64,000 bases of DNA from Marinicella litoralis (GTDB lineage Bacteria; Pseudomonadota; Gammaproteobacteria; Xanthomonadales; Marinicellaceae): assembly GCF_002591915.1 (NCBI RefSeq), contig NZ_NIHB01000001.1:1307590-1371589 (forward strand). Direction: 5' to 3'. Position 1 is the stretch's first letter; each line of letters begins with the position of its first letter. This document shows positions 9,257-17,889 of this stretch, piece by piece. The notes under the pieces are model-generated. The model saw only the letters and a program-made list of their open reading frames with translations. It was not told where the DNA came from and searched no databases. Position numbers and translations under genes: made by a program.

Positions 9257-9278
9257 AGGCAGGGGGTCAATCCTGCCT
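9257..9278. repeat. Hairpin in a convergent intergenic gap
   Basis: AGGCAGG (9257-9263) pairs with CCTGCCT (9272-9278) across an 8-base loop, between the ends of two convergent genes. There is no T-run on either side, so it is at best a weak terminator. The 10-mer GGTCCCTTAA just before it (9248-9257) also occurs at 1346 in another convergent gap. Confidence 0.35.
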
Positions 9279-9342
9279 AATAACAACAGTCGTTTTAAGT
9301 CATCATGCTTATATTGGATTCATCCAATCAGTACCTCACCAA

Positions 9343-12300
9343 TCACTCAAAATCCCGCCCTGTGGTATAGGGTGCGCCGGCTGCTGTCAACGCGGCTTCA
9401 TAGTTGGCTAAATTTTTGAAATAAGCCTGCAAATCTGTGCGAAATTGACTGAAATCTGATGTGGCGATTTCAATGTTTCGCTGTTGGGTTTGGGTCGGTG
9501 GTTGTGTGGTGCGCCAATGTCCATACTCAACCAGACCAACCCTTGATCTGATGGATGGCGGGGCACTTTCATCCAAACTTTGGCGTACAGCATCGCCGTA
9601 TAGTCGGCTTTGTAAGGCAGCCAGGTCTTGTTGCAATTGGTTCAAATCAGCAAACATTTTTGGGGTGGCTTTGGGGGTTTCTAACAGCGCTGCTTGCAGG
9701 TGTTTTAACCGTTCACCCGCTTCGCTCAATTTTCTGCCCGCACTTGAGATTTGGCGCGACAGTTCACTGGTTTTGGCTTGAAAGGCCGTGGCGGTCTGAA
9801 AATCAGCAACGGGGGTTGAGTTGGCCACTGGTTTCACTTTGAACGCTTGCGTCGTGCCTTGAGCTTGCAGCGTGCCGTTGTGTGCCACATACAGCGCGAC
9901 ACGGTAGTTACCAGGTGCAGCCATGGGTCCTTCTGGATCGCCAGCCCAGGGTGGTTTGAAGGCGGGTTGGGTTAAACTGATGGGATCGGGTGCCGGTAAT
10001 TTCAAATCCCAACTGGCGCGGTGTAAGCCTGCCTTGGCTGAGCCTTTGATCCAACGCACAGGCTGGCCGTTTTCATGGTTGACCAACAACAACACCTGAG
10101 GCTCGGCTTGGTTGCTTTCTTGTAACAATTGATCCCAGCCAGGAAAGGGGATGTTGGCTTGTTTTTCTGTGAGGGCTTTTTCAGCATCCTCGCGGTGTTG
10201 TTTGGCCGTTTTTGGCACATCGTGCAGGTAGTAGGTAAATACGGCGCCAAAAGGTGGGTTTTCTGACGCGAAACTGGTGGTTCCCTGACCCGGCATACCT
10301 TTGGCTTGCATGGGTACACTGGGGACATACCACCAGGCATCCCTGACCGGAAAAAGGGTGTTGGTTTTGGCGCTGAGGGCGCTGCTGATGTGCCTCAGCG
10401 GAGAATAATCATCCAGCACATAAATACCACGACCAAAGGTGGCGCCAACCAAATCGGCTGCTCTTGGGTGCAATTCTAAATCACGAAAGGCAATGGTGGG
10501 TACGCCGGCGCTTAACTTGATCCAATGGGTGCCTTGATTGGGTGAAAAGTAAATGCCAAATTCAGTGCCAATGAACAACAAGTTCTCATCCACAGGGTCT
10601 TGTTTGATCACCCACACAAGGGTGTCTTTGGGTAAGTCACCGGCTATGGATTGCCAGCTGCGGCCCTGATTTTTACTGATAAACAAGTAGGGTTGGTAAT
10701 CACCCAATTTATGCGCGTCTGCCACTGCAAACACCGTGTCGGCAGCGTGACTGGATGCTTCAACGTCGTTGATAAAGGCGCGGGCTGGCACTTTGGGCAG
10801 GGTACTTTGTCGCCAGTTTTCACCACCATCCGGACTGACATGAATCAGTCCATCATCGGAACCGGTATACAACAAGCCTTCGATCTTGGGCGATTCTGAC
10901 AAAGCAGAAATGGTGGCATATTTTGACATGGCGCCATTGTCATAAAGGTCATCGACAGACCACACACGTTGGTCCATGGTTGTCAGTTCATATCGATTGG
11001 TGTTGGTGGTTAAGTCCCCACTGATGGGTTGCCATGAATGGCCTTGGTCATCACTCTGCCAGACCCGTTGTGAAGCAAAATAAAGGCGTTTGTGGTTGTG
11101 TGGACTGACTTGAATGGGACTGTCCCAATTCCAGCGTTCAGGTGGGTCATTGGGTTCCGGTTGGGGCTGAATGTTGATGACTTCATCGGTGCGTCGATCC
11201 AGCCGGTGTAAGGTGCCTTGTTGGATTTCTACATAAGCCATGTTGGCATCTTGTGGATCAAAAACAGCATCAGAGCCATCGGCACCCAGCGCCACATACC
11301 AATCTTGGTTACGCACACCTTCGGTATTCAGGGTTCTGGAAGGGCCAATTAAGGTGCCTAAATCTTGGGTGCCGCCAACGATGTTATAGAATGGTTCGGC
11401 GTTATCCAGACTGATTTTGTAGAATTGGGCAATCGGCATATTGGGGAAATGCCGCCAAGTGGTGCCCTCATCATAACTTTCATACAAGCCCCCGTCGGTG
11501 CCAGAAATCAGATGTTTCCCATCATCGGGGTCAATCCAAAGGGCGTGGTTATCACTGTGCTTTTCACGACCTGTTCCCAGATAATCAAAGGTTTTACCGC
11601 CATCGCGTGAGACGTGATAGAACACATCCATTTGATAAATCAGCTCGGGATTTTGTGCTGAGGCTTCAATCTCTTGGTAGTAATGTGGACCGGTGCCTCC
11701 AGAGATGTAACTGTTTCGTTTCTCCCAACTTTCTCCTTTGTTCAGTGATCGATAAAAGCCTTTTTCCTGATCAGTGGCCTCAATGGTGGCATACACGATG
11801 TCAGGATTGGCCGGCGTCACAGCCAGTCCAATTTTACCCACATCGCCTTTGGGCAGGCCGGTTTTGACTGGGTGCCATGTGTCTCCATTGTTGGTGGATT
11901 TGTAAATGCCTGAGTTGGGACCGCCGGCTAAAAATGACCAGGTTTTTCTTTGTCTTTGGTAAGCGGCGGCGTAGATGACGTCCGGGTTGGATGGGTCAAA
12001 TTCAATGTCAGTCACACCGGTGTTTTTATCAATGACGAGCACCCCTTGCCAGGTGGTGCCACCATCGGTGGATTTGAACAAGCCACGTTCACCGCCTGAA
12101 GACCACAGTGGACCTTCAGCTGCCACCAACACCACATCGCTGTTGCGTGGATCGATTAAAATTTTTCCAATGTGTTCAGAGGTCTCAAGCCCCATGTGCT
12201 GCCAAGTTTTACCACCATCCTTACTTTTATAAACACCATCGCCCCAAGCCACATGGCGACCACTGACATTTTCCCCAGTGCCCAGCCAAATGACTTCTGC

Positions 12301-12618
12301 GTTGTTGGGATCAATGGTGACGGTGCCAATGGAATATGATTTTTGGCTGTCAAAGATGGGATGCCAAGTGGTGCCTCGGTTGGTGGTTTTCCACAGGCCA
12401 CCTGATCCAACAGCCACGTACCAAGTGCTTTTATCGGTATGACTCACCGCTATGTCAGCAATGCGTCCGCCCATCAATGCTGGACCAATGCTGCGCATGT
12501 GAAGGCCAGAAACCGCTTTGCTTATGGCTTCATGGTTGATCGTTTTTGCCAAAACATGGGATGCGGGTAAAAAAAGGAGGGTGATTAAAAGAGCAAAGGC
12601 AAAGCGATTTTTCAACAT
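9343..12618 (-). CDS. Very large exported BNR/sortilin-type (VPS10-like) propeller protein
   Basis: A 1091-residue protein with a signal peptide (residues 1-24, ending HVLA). Residues about 40-760 hold many BNR/Asp-box units of the S-x-D-x-G-x-T-W type, such as TTNRGTTWHPIF, SKDGGKTWQHM, STDGGTTWQGV and SPDGGENWRQS, forming one or two beta-propellers as in the bacterial WD40/YVTN/BNR-like family often called glycosyl hydrolase. The C-terminal 300 residues include an Ig-like segment (GLHRASWDLKLP, PGNYRVALYV) and a helical hairpin rich in Gln and Leu. Length matches the family (about 1000-1100). No catalytic function is established for such proteins. Likely periplasmic or outer-surface; single-gene unit. 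Confidence 0.85.
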   Translation of the reverse strand: MLKNRFAFALLITLLFLPASHVLAKTINHEAISKAVSGLHMRSIGPALMGGRIADIAVSHTDKSTWYVAVGSGGLWKTTNRGTTWHPIFDSQKSYSIGTVTIDPNNAEVIWLGTGENVSGRHVAWGDGVYKSKDGGKTWQHMGLETSEHIGKILIDPRNSDVVLVAAEGPLWSSGGERGLFKSTDGGTTWQGVLVIDKNTGVTDIEFDPSNPDVIYAAAYQRQRKTWSFLAGGPNSGIYKSTNNGDTWHPVKTGLPKGDVGKIGLAVTPANPDIVYATIEATDQEKGFYRSLNKGESWEKRNSYISGGTGPHYYQEIEASAQNPELIYQMDVFYHVSRDGGKTFDYLGTGREKHSDNHALWIDPDDGKHLISGTDGGLYESYDEGTTWRHFPNMPIAQFYKISLDNAEPFYNIVGGTQDLGTLIGPSRTLNTEGVRNQDWYVALGADGSDAVFDPQDANMAYVEIQQGTLHRLDRRTDEVINIQPQPEPNDPPERWNWDSPIQVSPHNHKRLYFASQRVWQSDDQGHSWQPISGDLTTNTNRYELTTMDQRVWSVDDLYDNGAMSKYATISALSESPKIEGLLYTGSDDGLIHVSPDGGENWRQSTLPKVPARAFINDVEASSHAADTVFAVADAHKLGDYQPYLFISKNQGRSWQSIAGDLPKDTLVWVIKQDPVDENLLFIGTEFGIYFSPNQGTHWIKLSAGVPTIAFRDLELHPRAADLVGATFGRGIYVLDDYSPLRHISSALSAKTNTLFPVRDAWWYVPSVPMQAKGMPGQGTTSFASENPPFGAVFTYYLHDVPKTAKQHREDAEKALTEKQANIPFPGWDQLLQESNQAEPQVLLLVNHENGQPVRWIKGSAKAGLHRASWDLKLPAPDPISLTQPAFKPPWAGDPEGPMAAPGNYRVALYVAHNGTLQAQGTTQAFKVKPVANSTPVADFQTATAFQAKTSELSRQISSAGRKLSEAGERLKHLQAALLETPKATPKMFADLNQLQQDLAALQSRLYGDAVRQSLDESAPPSIRSRVGLVEYGHWRTTQPPTQTQQRNIEIATSDFSQFRTDLQAYFKNLANYEAALTAAGAPYTTGRDFE

Positions 12619-12691
12619 AATAAAATCTCGTTAGTTGGTTGTGAATATAACTTAATTAATCTAAACACAAATAGCAAGCATAAACAGGGCC

Positions 12692-12871
12692 ATGGAAATG
12701 CAATGGAAGGGTGTTGTTCAAAGCAATTATTGGATTGTTGACTTCAGCCTACCGCAATGTAATGCGTCAGGTTTTGGGTTGATTAAAGTGTACAAGCCAC
12801 AAGATGTTTTCCTTATCTATAGTCCTTTGGGAATTCAGAAGAGTCGTATAAATTTTGGTCATATCCAATAA
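12692..12871 (+). CDS. Possible 59-residue protein or gene fragment
   Basis: In the 342-base gap between the divergent BNR and GFA genes, an ATG-started frame encodes 59 residues with a protein-like composition (GVVQSNYWIVDFSLPQCN, then SGFGLIKVYKPQDVFLIY). Aromatic and hydrophobic spacing suggests a small beta domain. The upstream site is weak (CAGGGCC) and no signal or known motif is seen. It could be a real short gene or a decayed fragment. Nothing else is identifiable in the gap except an AGGAGA site before the GFA gene. Confidence 0.3.
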   Translation: MEMQWKGVVQSNYWIVDFSLPQCNASGFGLIKVYKPQDVFLIYSPLGIQKSRINFGHIQ

Positions 12872-12960
12872 AATAATGGTGATAGAATGATATTTTCGCC
12901 CATTGAATTCAGTAGGCACATCAAAATTTTAAAGTTACAAATCATTAATAGGAGAAAGCG

Positions 12961-13467
12961 ATGAACAGTACAGTCGATGGTTGCGAGGGGGGATGTGCAT
13001 GTGGCAAGGTGCGGTATCAATTGAATACAGCACCATTGATAGTTCATTGTTGTCATTGTCGCTATTGCCAACGGCAGACAGGCTCTGCATTTGCGATCAA
13101 TGCCCTGTATGAAACCAGCCAGGTCAAATTGTTGAGTGGGGTGGTTGATAAAATTGTCACCCCTTCGCCAAGTGGCAAGGGACAAACCATTGCACGATGT
13201 GCTGAGTGTCACGTGGCCCTTTGGAGTCATTACTTTATGGGTGGGATCGATAAATTGATCAGCTTTATTCGGGTTGGCAGCTTGGATAACCCTGATTTAT
13301 TACCACCTGATGTTCATATATTTACTGAAAGCAAACAGTCCTGGGTATTGTTACCGCCAGATACATTGGTCGTTCAGGAGTTTTACAATTATGCAACGAC
13401 TTGGAGCGCTGAGAATCAATTGATTCGAAAGCAACTGCTGGAAAAGTCTAAATCACTGGCTAAATAG
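12961..13467 (+). CDS. GFA-family (glutathione-dependent formaldehyde-activating enzyme-like) protein
   Basis: A 168-residue cytosolic zinc protein of the GFA/CENP-V fold. Metal-ligand cysteines are visible in the expected order: CEGGCACGKVRY (residues about 8-19), CCHCRYCQRQTGSAF (about 31-45) and CAECHVALW (about 80-88). The family name comes from an enzyme linked to formaldehyde-glutathione adducts, but most paralogues have no proven reaction. An AGGAGA site lies 6 bases before the ATG. No neighbouring formaldehyde gene is present, so function should be kept at family level. The protein ends with a short lysine-rich helix. Confidence 0.85.
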   Translation: MNSTVDGCEGGCACGKVRYQLNTAPLIVHCCHCRYCQRQTGSAFAINALYETSQVKLLSGVVDKIVTPSPSGKGQTIARCAECHVALWSHYFMGGIDKLISFIRVGSLDNPDLLPPDVHIFTESKQSWVLLPPDTLVVQEFYNYATTWSAENQLIRKQLLEKSKSLAK

Positions 13468-13522
13468 TGAGCCAGTAGGGGCAGTTTGAAGTATGAAAGG
13501 TATCAGAATTATTTAATGGGGC

Positions 13523-13981
13523 TTACTTTTTGGCTTGATCATTGGATAAAGTTAAAATGTAAATCAATACCGCCAAACCACCAATCAAACTGCTTAAAAA
13601 TACGGACTGGGTCCAGTAAATGGTTTTGACCCAAGTTTCTAGTATATTGATTGGTTGATGCATTGAAAAGTACAATAAGCTCAATACAATTAATATAAAA
13701 AGTCCAACAAACAGCACTCTTTTGGCGCGTTGAACCAAAGGAATGTTGGTTTTTGACCCATCCAATTGAGCCGTCAATACAAATGCCAGCAGTGTCAAAA
13801 CCAGAGCAGAAGTTGCCATAATTAGCATGTAATTCAAAAGATAAATCTCATCAAAAACATGTTTGATTAAGGCGTCATTATTGGCATAAGAATAGTCAGT
13901 TAATAAGGCAATAAGGAGCAATGTGATCAAGGCTGTGATCAAACCAATTTGAATGGATGGCGACACAATATTTTTTTTCAT
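13523..13981 (-). CDS. Small four-helix integral membrane protein, unknown
   Basis: A 152-residue protein with four predicted transmembrane segments: about 11-30 (ITALITLLLIALL), 48-70 (LIMATSALVLTLLAFVL), 88-105 (VLFVGLFILIVLSLLYF) and 124-145 (SSLIGGLAVLIYIL). Polar loops are short. I do not recognise a family. It follows the DUF2383 gene on the same strand, but a strong terminator (14037-14066) separates them, so it probably has its own promoter. Confidence 0.55.
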   Translation of the reverse strand: MKKNIVSPSIQIGLITALITLLLIALLTDYSYANNDALIKHVFDEIYLLNYMLIMATSALVLTLLAFVLTAQLDGSKTNIPLVQRAKRVLFVGLFILIVLSLLYFSMHQPINILETWVKTIYWTQSVFLSSLIGGLAVLIYILTLSNDQAKK

Positions 13982-14036
13982 TTCACACTGCGTTAAAGGG
14001 TATTAAATGATAAACCAAAATTGTAAATTTAGACAT

Positions 14037-14066
14037 AAAAAAACCAGATGAATACACATCTGGTTA
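14037..14066 (-). terminator. Rho-independent terminator of the DUF2383 gene
   Basis: A perfect 9-bp stem, AACCAGATG / CATCTGGTT, with a 6-base loop, is followed on the minus strand by a T-run (A-run at 14037-14043 on the plus strand). It lies 29 bases after the DUF2383 stop codon. Confidence 0.85.
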
Positions 14067-14094
14067 TTAAACTTGTGATTTATTGTTCAATCAA

Positions 14095-14532
14095 TCAACC
14101 ATCTAGCAAGTCTGCAAATCGTTCACCGGAGACTGCAGAAGCATGGGCTCTGTTTAATAATAAAGCGGCATCTGTGCTTATTTCTTCTTCTTTGATTTTA
14201 TCAGCAATGTAATTGGCCAAGTGTTCTTCGCCGGTATCAAGTGCATCAATTGCCGCTGCCGAGTCATCTTTAAATACACTGATGAACTTGGTAAATCCTC
14301 GGTGCAATGAACCGCCCATCGTACCAGTATCTTCCACTTCACCACCCAATGATTTTATTTTATTTTGAAATTCATTGACTATGATTTTTCGGTCATTGTG
14401 ACGTTGTAAAAATTGATTTTTTAACAGTAAATTATCTTCTGAAACCTCAGCACACATTTGATATCCTTTGCAGCTGTCGATTAATTTTGCAGTTACGTCG
14501 TTTAATATTTCAATGTTTTTTTGGTTGTTCAT
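14095..14532 (-). CDS. DUF2383 (PA2169-type) four-helix-bundle protein
   Basis: A 145-residue soluble helical protein matching the PA2169/DUF2383 family: LNDVTAKLIDSCKGY at the start, GEVEDTGTMGGSLHRGF in the middle and GEEHLANYIADKI near the end. The fold is ferritin-like, and Pseudomonas members are linked to stress and low oxygen, but the role is not settled. The ATG at 14532 is chosen because GGAG lies 7 bases before it; an upstream ATG at 14544 has no site. It is the gene after the helical-repeat membrane protein on the same strand, separated by a terminator, and both sit by the 41-bp palindrome. Confidence 0.85.
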   Translation of the reverse strand: MNNQKNIEILNDVTAKLIDSCKGYQMCAEVSEDNLLLKNQFLQRHNDRKIIVNEFQNKIKSLGGEVEDTGTMGGSLHRGFTKFISVFKDDSAAAIDALDTGEEHLANYIADKIKEEEISTDAALLLNRAHASAVSGERFADLLDG

Positions 14533-14648
14533 TATTGGCTCCATGTTAATTAAAGTTTAATAGGGTCTTGCCTGAAACAACAGGCTCTATAAATCATAAT
14601 GACAGGCGGTGAAATAAATGTAGAAAAGAAATGAACAAAATGTGATAT

Positions 14649-14679
14649 AAAAAAAGAGCACGTTAAAAGTACTCTTTTC
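14649..14679 (-). terminator. Rho-independent terminator of the helical-repeat membrane protein gene
   Basis: On the minus strand AAAGAGTAC pairs with GTGCTCTTT (one mismatch, 7-base loop) and is followed by a run of Ts. It starts about 26 bases after the stop codon at 14705 and separates that gene from DUF2383. Confidence 0.75.
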
Positions 14680-14704
14680 TATAATTTAATTACTGGATAC
14701 ACAG

Positions 14705-16384
14705 TTAAAATAATCCACCTGCTACAGCAGCGCCTGCTGAAGCAACAGCTGTAATTACCAACCACCAAGCTGCAGATGAAGCCGTTTTGCGCGCATGTTC
14801 TGCTTTTATAACGGCTTTGCGCTGAATGATTTTGTATTGTTGTGCAGACTTCTTTTCAATTCGAGCAATCTTGTTGCTTACAAACTGTTTGGCATCTTCA
14901 AAGCTTTGAGTCACTTTATCAATATGTGTTTCGTCTATGTATGGGTTGTTTGTTATCAGTGCTCTAAACGATTGGTTGTCCATTTGATTGATTCTGGATT
15001 TAATGATTTCCAAACTGTCTTTGGGCTGATCCATCATTTTTACAAAATCATTTTTCAAAGCTTCATACCTGAGTTCAGGACGCCCTGTGTTGTTGAAAAA
15101 GTTTTGCACACTTGATTCCACCTTAGCCAGCATTCTGTCTTCATTTTCTTTGTCAAATTCCGCAGCAATCTGATTAACCACATTTTCAATTTTATCCGCA
15201 TATTCATTGATTTTAGCTTGATCTATTGAAGTGTTGTCATTCAGATAGGAAACAATGGATTGACGATTCAATTTTTTGAATTGATTATTGGCTGCATCGA
15301 CAAGGACTTTTGGGTCATTGATGACTGTTGCTAGTTTCTGCTTGAGGTCTTTTTTGTCAAAATCTTCAGGCAACATTTTGCCTAGTTGGGTTTTGAATTC
15401 AGTCATCCTATTGTCAATGTCTGCTTTGTCCAATGCAGAAAAATTGCTGACAATATTTTTTACACCATCCACCGAATCATCACCCTTGTTATAAGCCTCT
15501 TTCATCTGAGCCAACACCAATTTAGCTTGTTTGACTTTTTCCTTGGCCTGGGCAGAGTTTAATTTTGAGTTTTTCTCAATGGCTTTTGATAACACCTTTT
15601 CTATGGCCATCCATTTAACTGGATTGGGCTTAGCGTTTGAGGATTTTGATATGTTTTCAAGATCTGCTTTTAGATCTGAATAATCAGGTATTTTTTGGTC
15701 CACTTTTTTTACAAAGGCATTGATGGTATCTTCAATGGCTGTTGTATCCATTCCATTGACTTCTGTGCGAATGCGGTCCATTGTCGTTTTAATTACTTTG
15801 TCTAACTGCTTTTGCTTGGAAGGTGTGAATAGCGTTTTTACAGCAGAACCTGAAGCTTTAAACCCTGCTGTTGCGGTGCTGATCAAGCCTCCCAATAATG
15901 TGCCAGCAATTTTAGTTTCAAAATAAAACAAAATGATAAAGAACAAGGCCCATATCACCAATGAATTAGCAATCACAGCATCTTTTGTCATAATGCCATT
16001 TAAGTTGAGGGCAATCATCGTGGCCAGGAACAATGCAATAGATGTGGTCAGGACACTCCAGATGCCAAAGCCGCCAGTTACTTTAACGCCAACAGGTGTA
16101 TCAACTTCTGTTAAATGTGTTTCTGTGCTATTTGGTTCACCTGACATAGATAGGCTTTGCGTGGTTTCTGCATATTTCTGTTTGAGATTTCCTAATGTGC
16201 TGACACCAAGTGCAACCGATAAAGCGGTCAATACAAATTGAAAAGCCAGGGATAAAATAACACCTGCAATGACCGTTGGAAAAAAGTTGGCATCAAATAA
16301 ATGGTCGCTGACCACCAGATCTTGTGAGGCCACTCCAAAGCTTAAAGACAATAGAGTGATGCTTGATAAAATAGACTTTTTCAT
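14705..16384 (-). CDS. Membrane protein with a tandem helical-repeat domain, unknown
   Basis: A 559-residue protein. The start at 16384 follows AGGAG and gives a signal-like N-terminus. Hydrophobic segments occur near residues 30-55, 104-125 and 130-152, and the last 25 residues (WWLVITAVASAGAAVAGGLF) form another. Between about 180 and 520 lies a highly charged, Lys/Asp-rich helical region with a loosely repeated unit: FSALDKADIDNRMTEF, DNTSIDQAKINEYADKIE, NNPYIDETHIDKVTQSFED. Each has a short turn then an acidic helix. Similar repeats occur in large bacterial membrane proteins of unknown function. It reads leftward from the 41-bp palindrome, with DUF2383 next and DUF502 divergent. Function unknown; an envelope or stress role is inference. 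Confidence 0.6.
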   Translation of the reverse strand: MKKSILSSITLLSLSFGVASQDLVVSDHLFDANFFPTVIAGVILSLAFQFVLTALSVALGVSTLGNLKQKYAETTQSLSMSGEPNSTETHLTEVDTPVGVKVTGGFGIWSVLTTSIALFLATMIALNLNGIMTKDAVIANSLVIWALFFIILFYFETKIAGTLLGGLISTATAGFKASGSAVKTLFTPSKQKQLDKVIKTTMDRIRTEVNGMDTTAIEDTINAFVKKVDQKIPDYSDLKADLENISKSSNAKPNPVKWMAIEKVLSKAIEKNSKLNSAQAKEKVKQAKLVLAQMKEAYNKGDDSVDGVKNIVSNFSALDKADIDNRMTEFKTQLGKMLPEDFDKKDLKQKLATVINDPKVLVDAANNQFKKLNRQSIVSYLNDNTSIDQAKINEYADKIENVVNQIAAEFDKENEDRMLAKVESSVQNFFNNTGRPELRYEALKNDFVKMMDQPKDSLEIIKSRINQMDNQSFRALITNNPYIDETHIDKVTQSFEDAKQFVSNKIARIEKKSAQQYKIIQRKAVIKAEHARKTASSAAWWLVITAVASAGAAVAGGLF

Positions 16385-16425
16385 AAACGACTCCTGTTGA
16401 TTAAGAGCCATTTAATTTAATGATT

Positions 16426-16466
16426 TGACGTGATCATCATGTGAATTTCACATGATGATCACGTCA
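16426..16466. repeat. Perfect 41-bp palindrome (probable operator)
   Basis: The left arm TGACGTGATCATCATGTGAA (16426-16445) is exactly repeated in reverse complement at 16447-16466 around a single central T. It lies 41 bases before the start of the helical-repeat protein gene and about 110 bases before DUF502, in their shared divergent promoter region. The inner TGTGA/TCACA halves are only 3 bases apart, so it is not a normal CRP site. A dimeric or tetrameric regulator site is the likeliest reading; a cruciform is possible. Confidence 0.75.
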
Positions 16467-16577
16467 TTTTACGAAAAATTTAAAACAAAATGTGAATGTT
16501 GAAAACGGTCACAGATACCACTTGTCTCAGATGTGGCTGAATTTCATGCGGTGTAAATTTTTTAAGCAACGGATTCA

Positions 16578-17183
16578 ATGATGAAAAATGAAATATTAAA
16601 ACCAGTTATCAAAGGAGCGCTTTTGCTGTTTCCAATCATCATTACTGTTTGGTTGGTTTGGACCTTGGTTATATGGATTGATGATTTAGGACGCAAAACA
16701 TTGAAACCCTTTTTATTGGATCATTTGATATTTCCAGGAAGTGGTTTAATCATCGTTTTTCTTATTTTGTTTTTAATCGGATTGCTGTTTCAATTCAGTA
16801 TTTTTAAATTATTTTTTACCCAGGTGGAGAAAAATTTTCTTAAATTTCCGTTGGTCAACACTTTATACAGCAGCATCAAAGACCTGGCAAACATGTTTGA
16901 AAACAAGAATGACCAAGATAAACAAGTGGTCTTGGTGAATCTAGAATCAATGGGGTTGGGCAATGTAATTGGCATTATTACCAATCAAAAAATGCAGGCC
17001 TTTGATCAATCCATTCAATCAAATGATGATCATTTGATGGCTGTTTATTTACCAATGAGCTACATGGTTGGGGGGTTCACCATAGTGATTGAAAAAAGTA
17101 AATTAATCGAAGTTGAGATGACCTTTGAGGAAGCCATGCGCTTTGCATTAACTGCAGGCGTCTCACAAAGTACAAGCAATTAA
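16578..17183 (+). CDS. DUF502 family inner-membrane protein
   Basis: A 201-residue protein with two transmembrane segments (about 13-33 and 55-77) and a C-terminal cytosolic or periplasmic domain. The signatures GALLLFPIIITVWLVW, FPLVNTLYSSIKDL and the late VYLPMSYMVGGFTIVI are typical of DUF502. Family members are widespread in bacteria and related plant proteins act in membrane trafficking; the bacterial role is unknown. It is divergent from the helical-repeat membrane protein and shares the 41-bp palindrome upstream. It starts with two consecutive ATG codons; the first is used here. Confidence 0.85.
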   Translation: MMKNEILKPVIKGALLLFPIIITVWLVWTLVIWIDDLGRKTLKPFLLDHLIFPGSGLIIVFLILFLIGLLFQFSIFKLFFTQVEKNFLKFPLVNTLYSSIKDLANMFENKNDQDKQVVLVNLESMGLGNVIGIITNQKMQAFDQSIQSNDDHLMAVYLPMSYMVGGFTIVIEKSKLIEVEMTFEEAMRFALTAGVSQSTSN

Positions 17184-17326
17184 GCCAAAGATTAAGAAAC
17201 ATATAGTCAATAGGTTTTTTTATTCTTTATTCAGAACAACCCAGCTGTGGGTTTAGACAAAAGCAGGTGATTCATTGGATTTATTGATGTGCGTTGCTTA
17301 CTTTACAATAAATAAGCAGCAAATAA

Positions 17327-17346
17327 GGGCCATAGATCTATGGCCC
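17327..17346. terminator. Palindromic hairpin between convergent genes (probable terminator)
   Basis: GGGCCATAGATCTATGGCCC is a perfect 20-base palindrome. It lies 12 bases beyond the stop of the DUF2812 gene on the minus strand, where it is followed by TTATTT, and on the plus strand a T-run begins 8 bases later. It probably ends transcription from both sides. Confidence 0.65.
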
Positions 17347-17358
17347 CCATTGTATTTT

Positions 17359-17889
17359 TTACTGTTTTGCTTGCGCTTTGAATTTATATGACAAATAAGG
17401 CATAAAGCAAAAAATAAAGGCCATTGAACTGATCAATGTCAATGCAAACAATGGGTAATACATAAAGGCATAATATGATTTGCTCAGGTACATCAGTAAC
17501 ATAAAAACAAGCATAATCAAGAATGAATACAAGGCGCCTTTGCCTAAATTGACTGTGAAGTCTTGGTACTTACCTTCTTCAATTTCATTACCCGAATATA
17601 TTGGAGGCGTTCCTTTGGGCGCAGCAAAAATATGAATTTGTTGGCCTGAGGAAGTAATGTGTCGCCAACCTGCTGATTTAAAAATGTCAAAATAATCACT
17701 GTCTGGAGTGGCTTGAAAGTCAATGGTATAGATGAGGTCTTGAGCAGGGCCTTGTACCAATTTGTAACAAAATCCGCCCCAAGCCAACCCTTCCAGCAAC
17801 CATCCTTCTGCAGCCAGTTTTTCCAGTTTCTTGATGTCTTTTTTTTCTGAAAAAGCCAGTCCGCCGTTCATTATGTATTTAGTTTTCAT
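17359..17889 (-). CDS. DUF2812 domain membrane protein
   Basis: A 176-residue protein. The first 100 residues (AEGWLLEGLAWGGFCYKL, DYFDIFKSAGWRHI) match DUF2812, and two transmembrane segments follow (about 119-137 and 142-163). Such proteins usually sit beside PadR-type regulators, as here: the gene overlaps the PadR gene by 11 bases, with AGGAGAT before its ATG. The pair is probably regulated by PadR at the operator array at 18256-18317. A sensing or envelope role is likely but the function is not known. Confidence 0.85.
   Translation of the reverse strand: MKTKYIMNGGLAFSEKKDIKKLEKLAAEGWLLEGLAWGGFCYKLVQGPAQDLIYTIDFQATPDSDYFDIFKSAGWRHITSSGQQIHIFAAPKGTPPIYSGNEIEEGKYQDFTVNLGKGALYSFLIMLVFMLLMYLSKSYYAFMYYPLFALTLISSMAFIFCFMPYLSYKFKAQAKQ

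Noticed and set aside
9343-12618. BNR protein C-terminus ends in RDFE, similar to the last residues of the IFxxxF tails
   Set aside because: The aromatic IF pair and spacing are absent (YTTGRDFE), so it is not counted as a member.
16426-16466. 41-bp palindrome as a CRP site
   Set aside because: The TGTGA and TCACA halves are spaced by 3 bases, while CRP needs 6.
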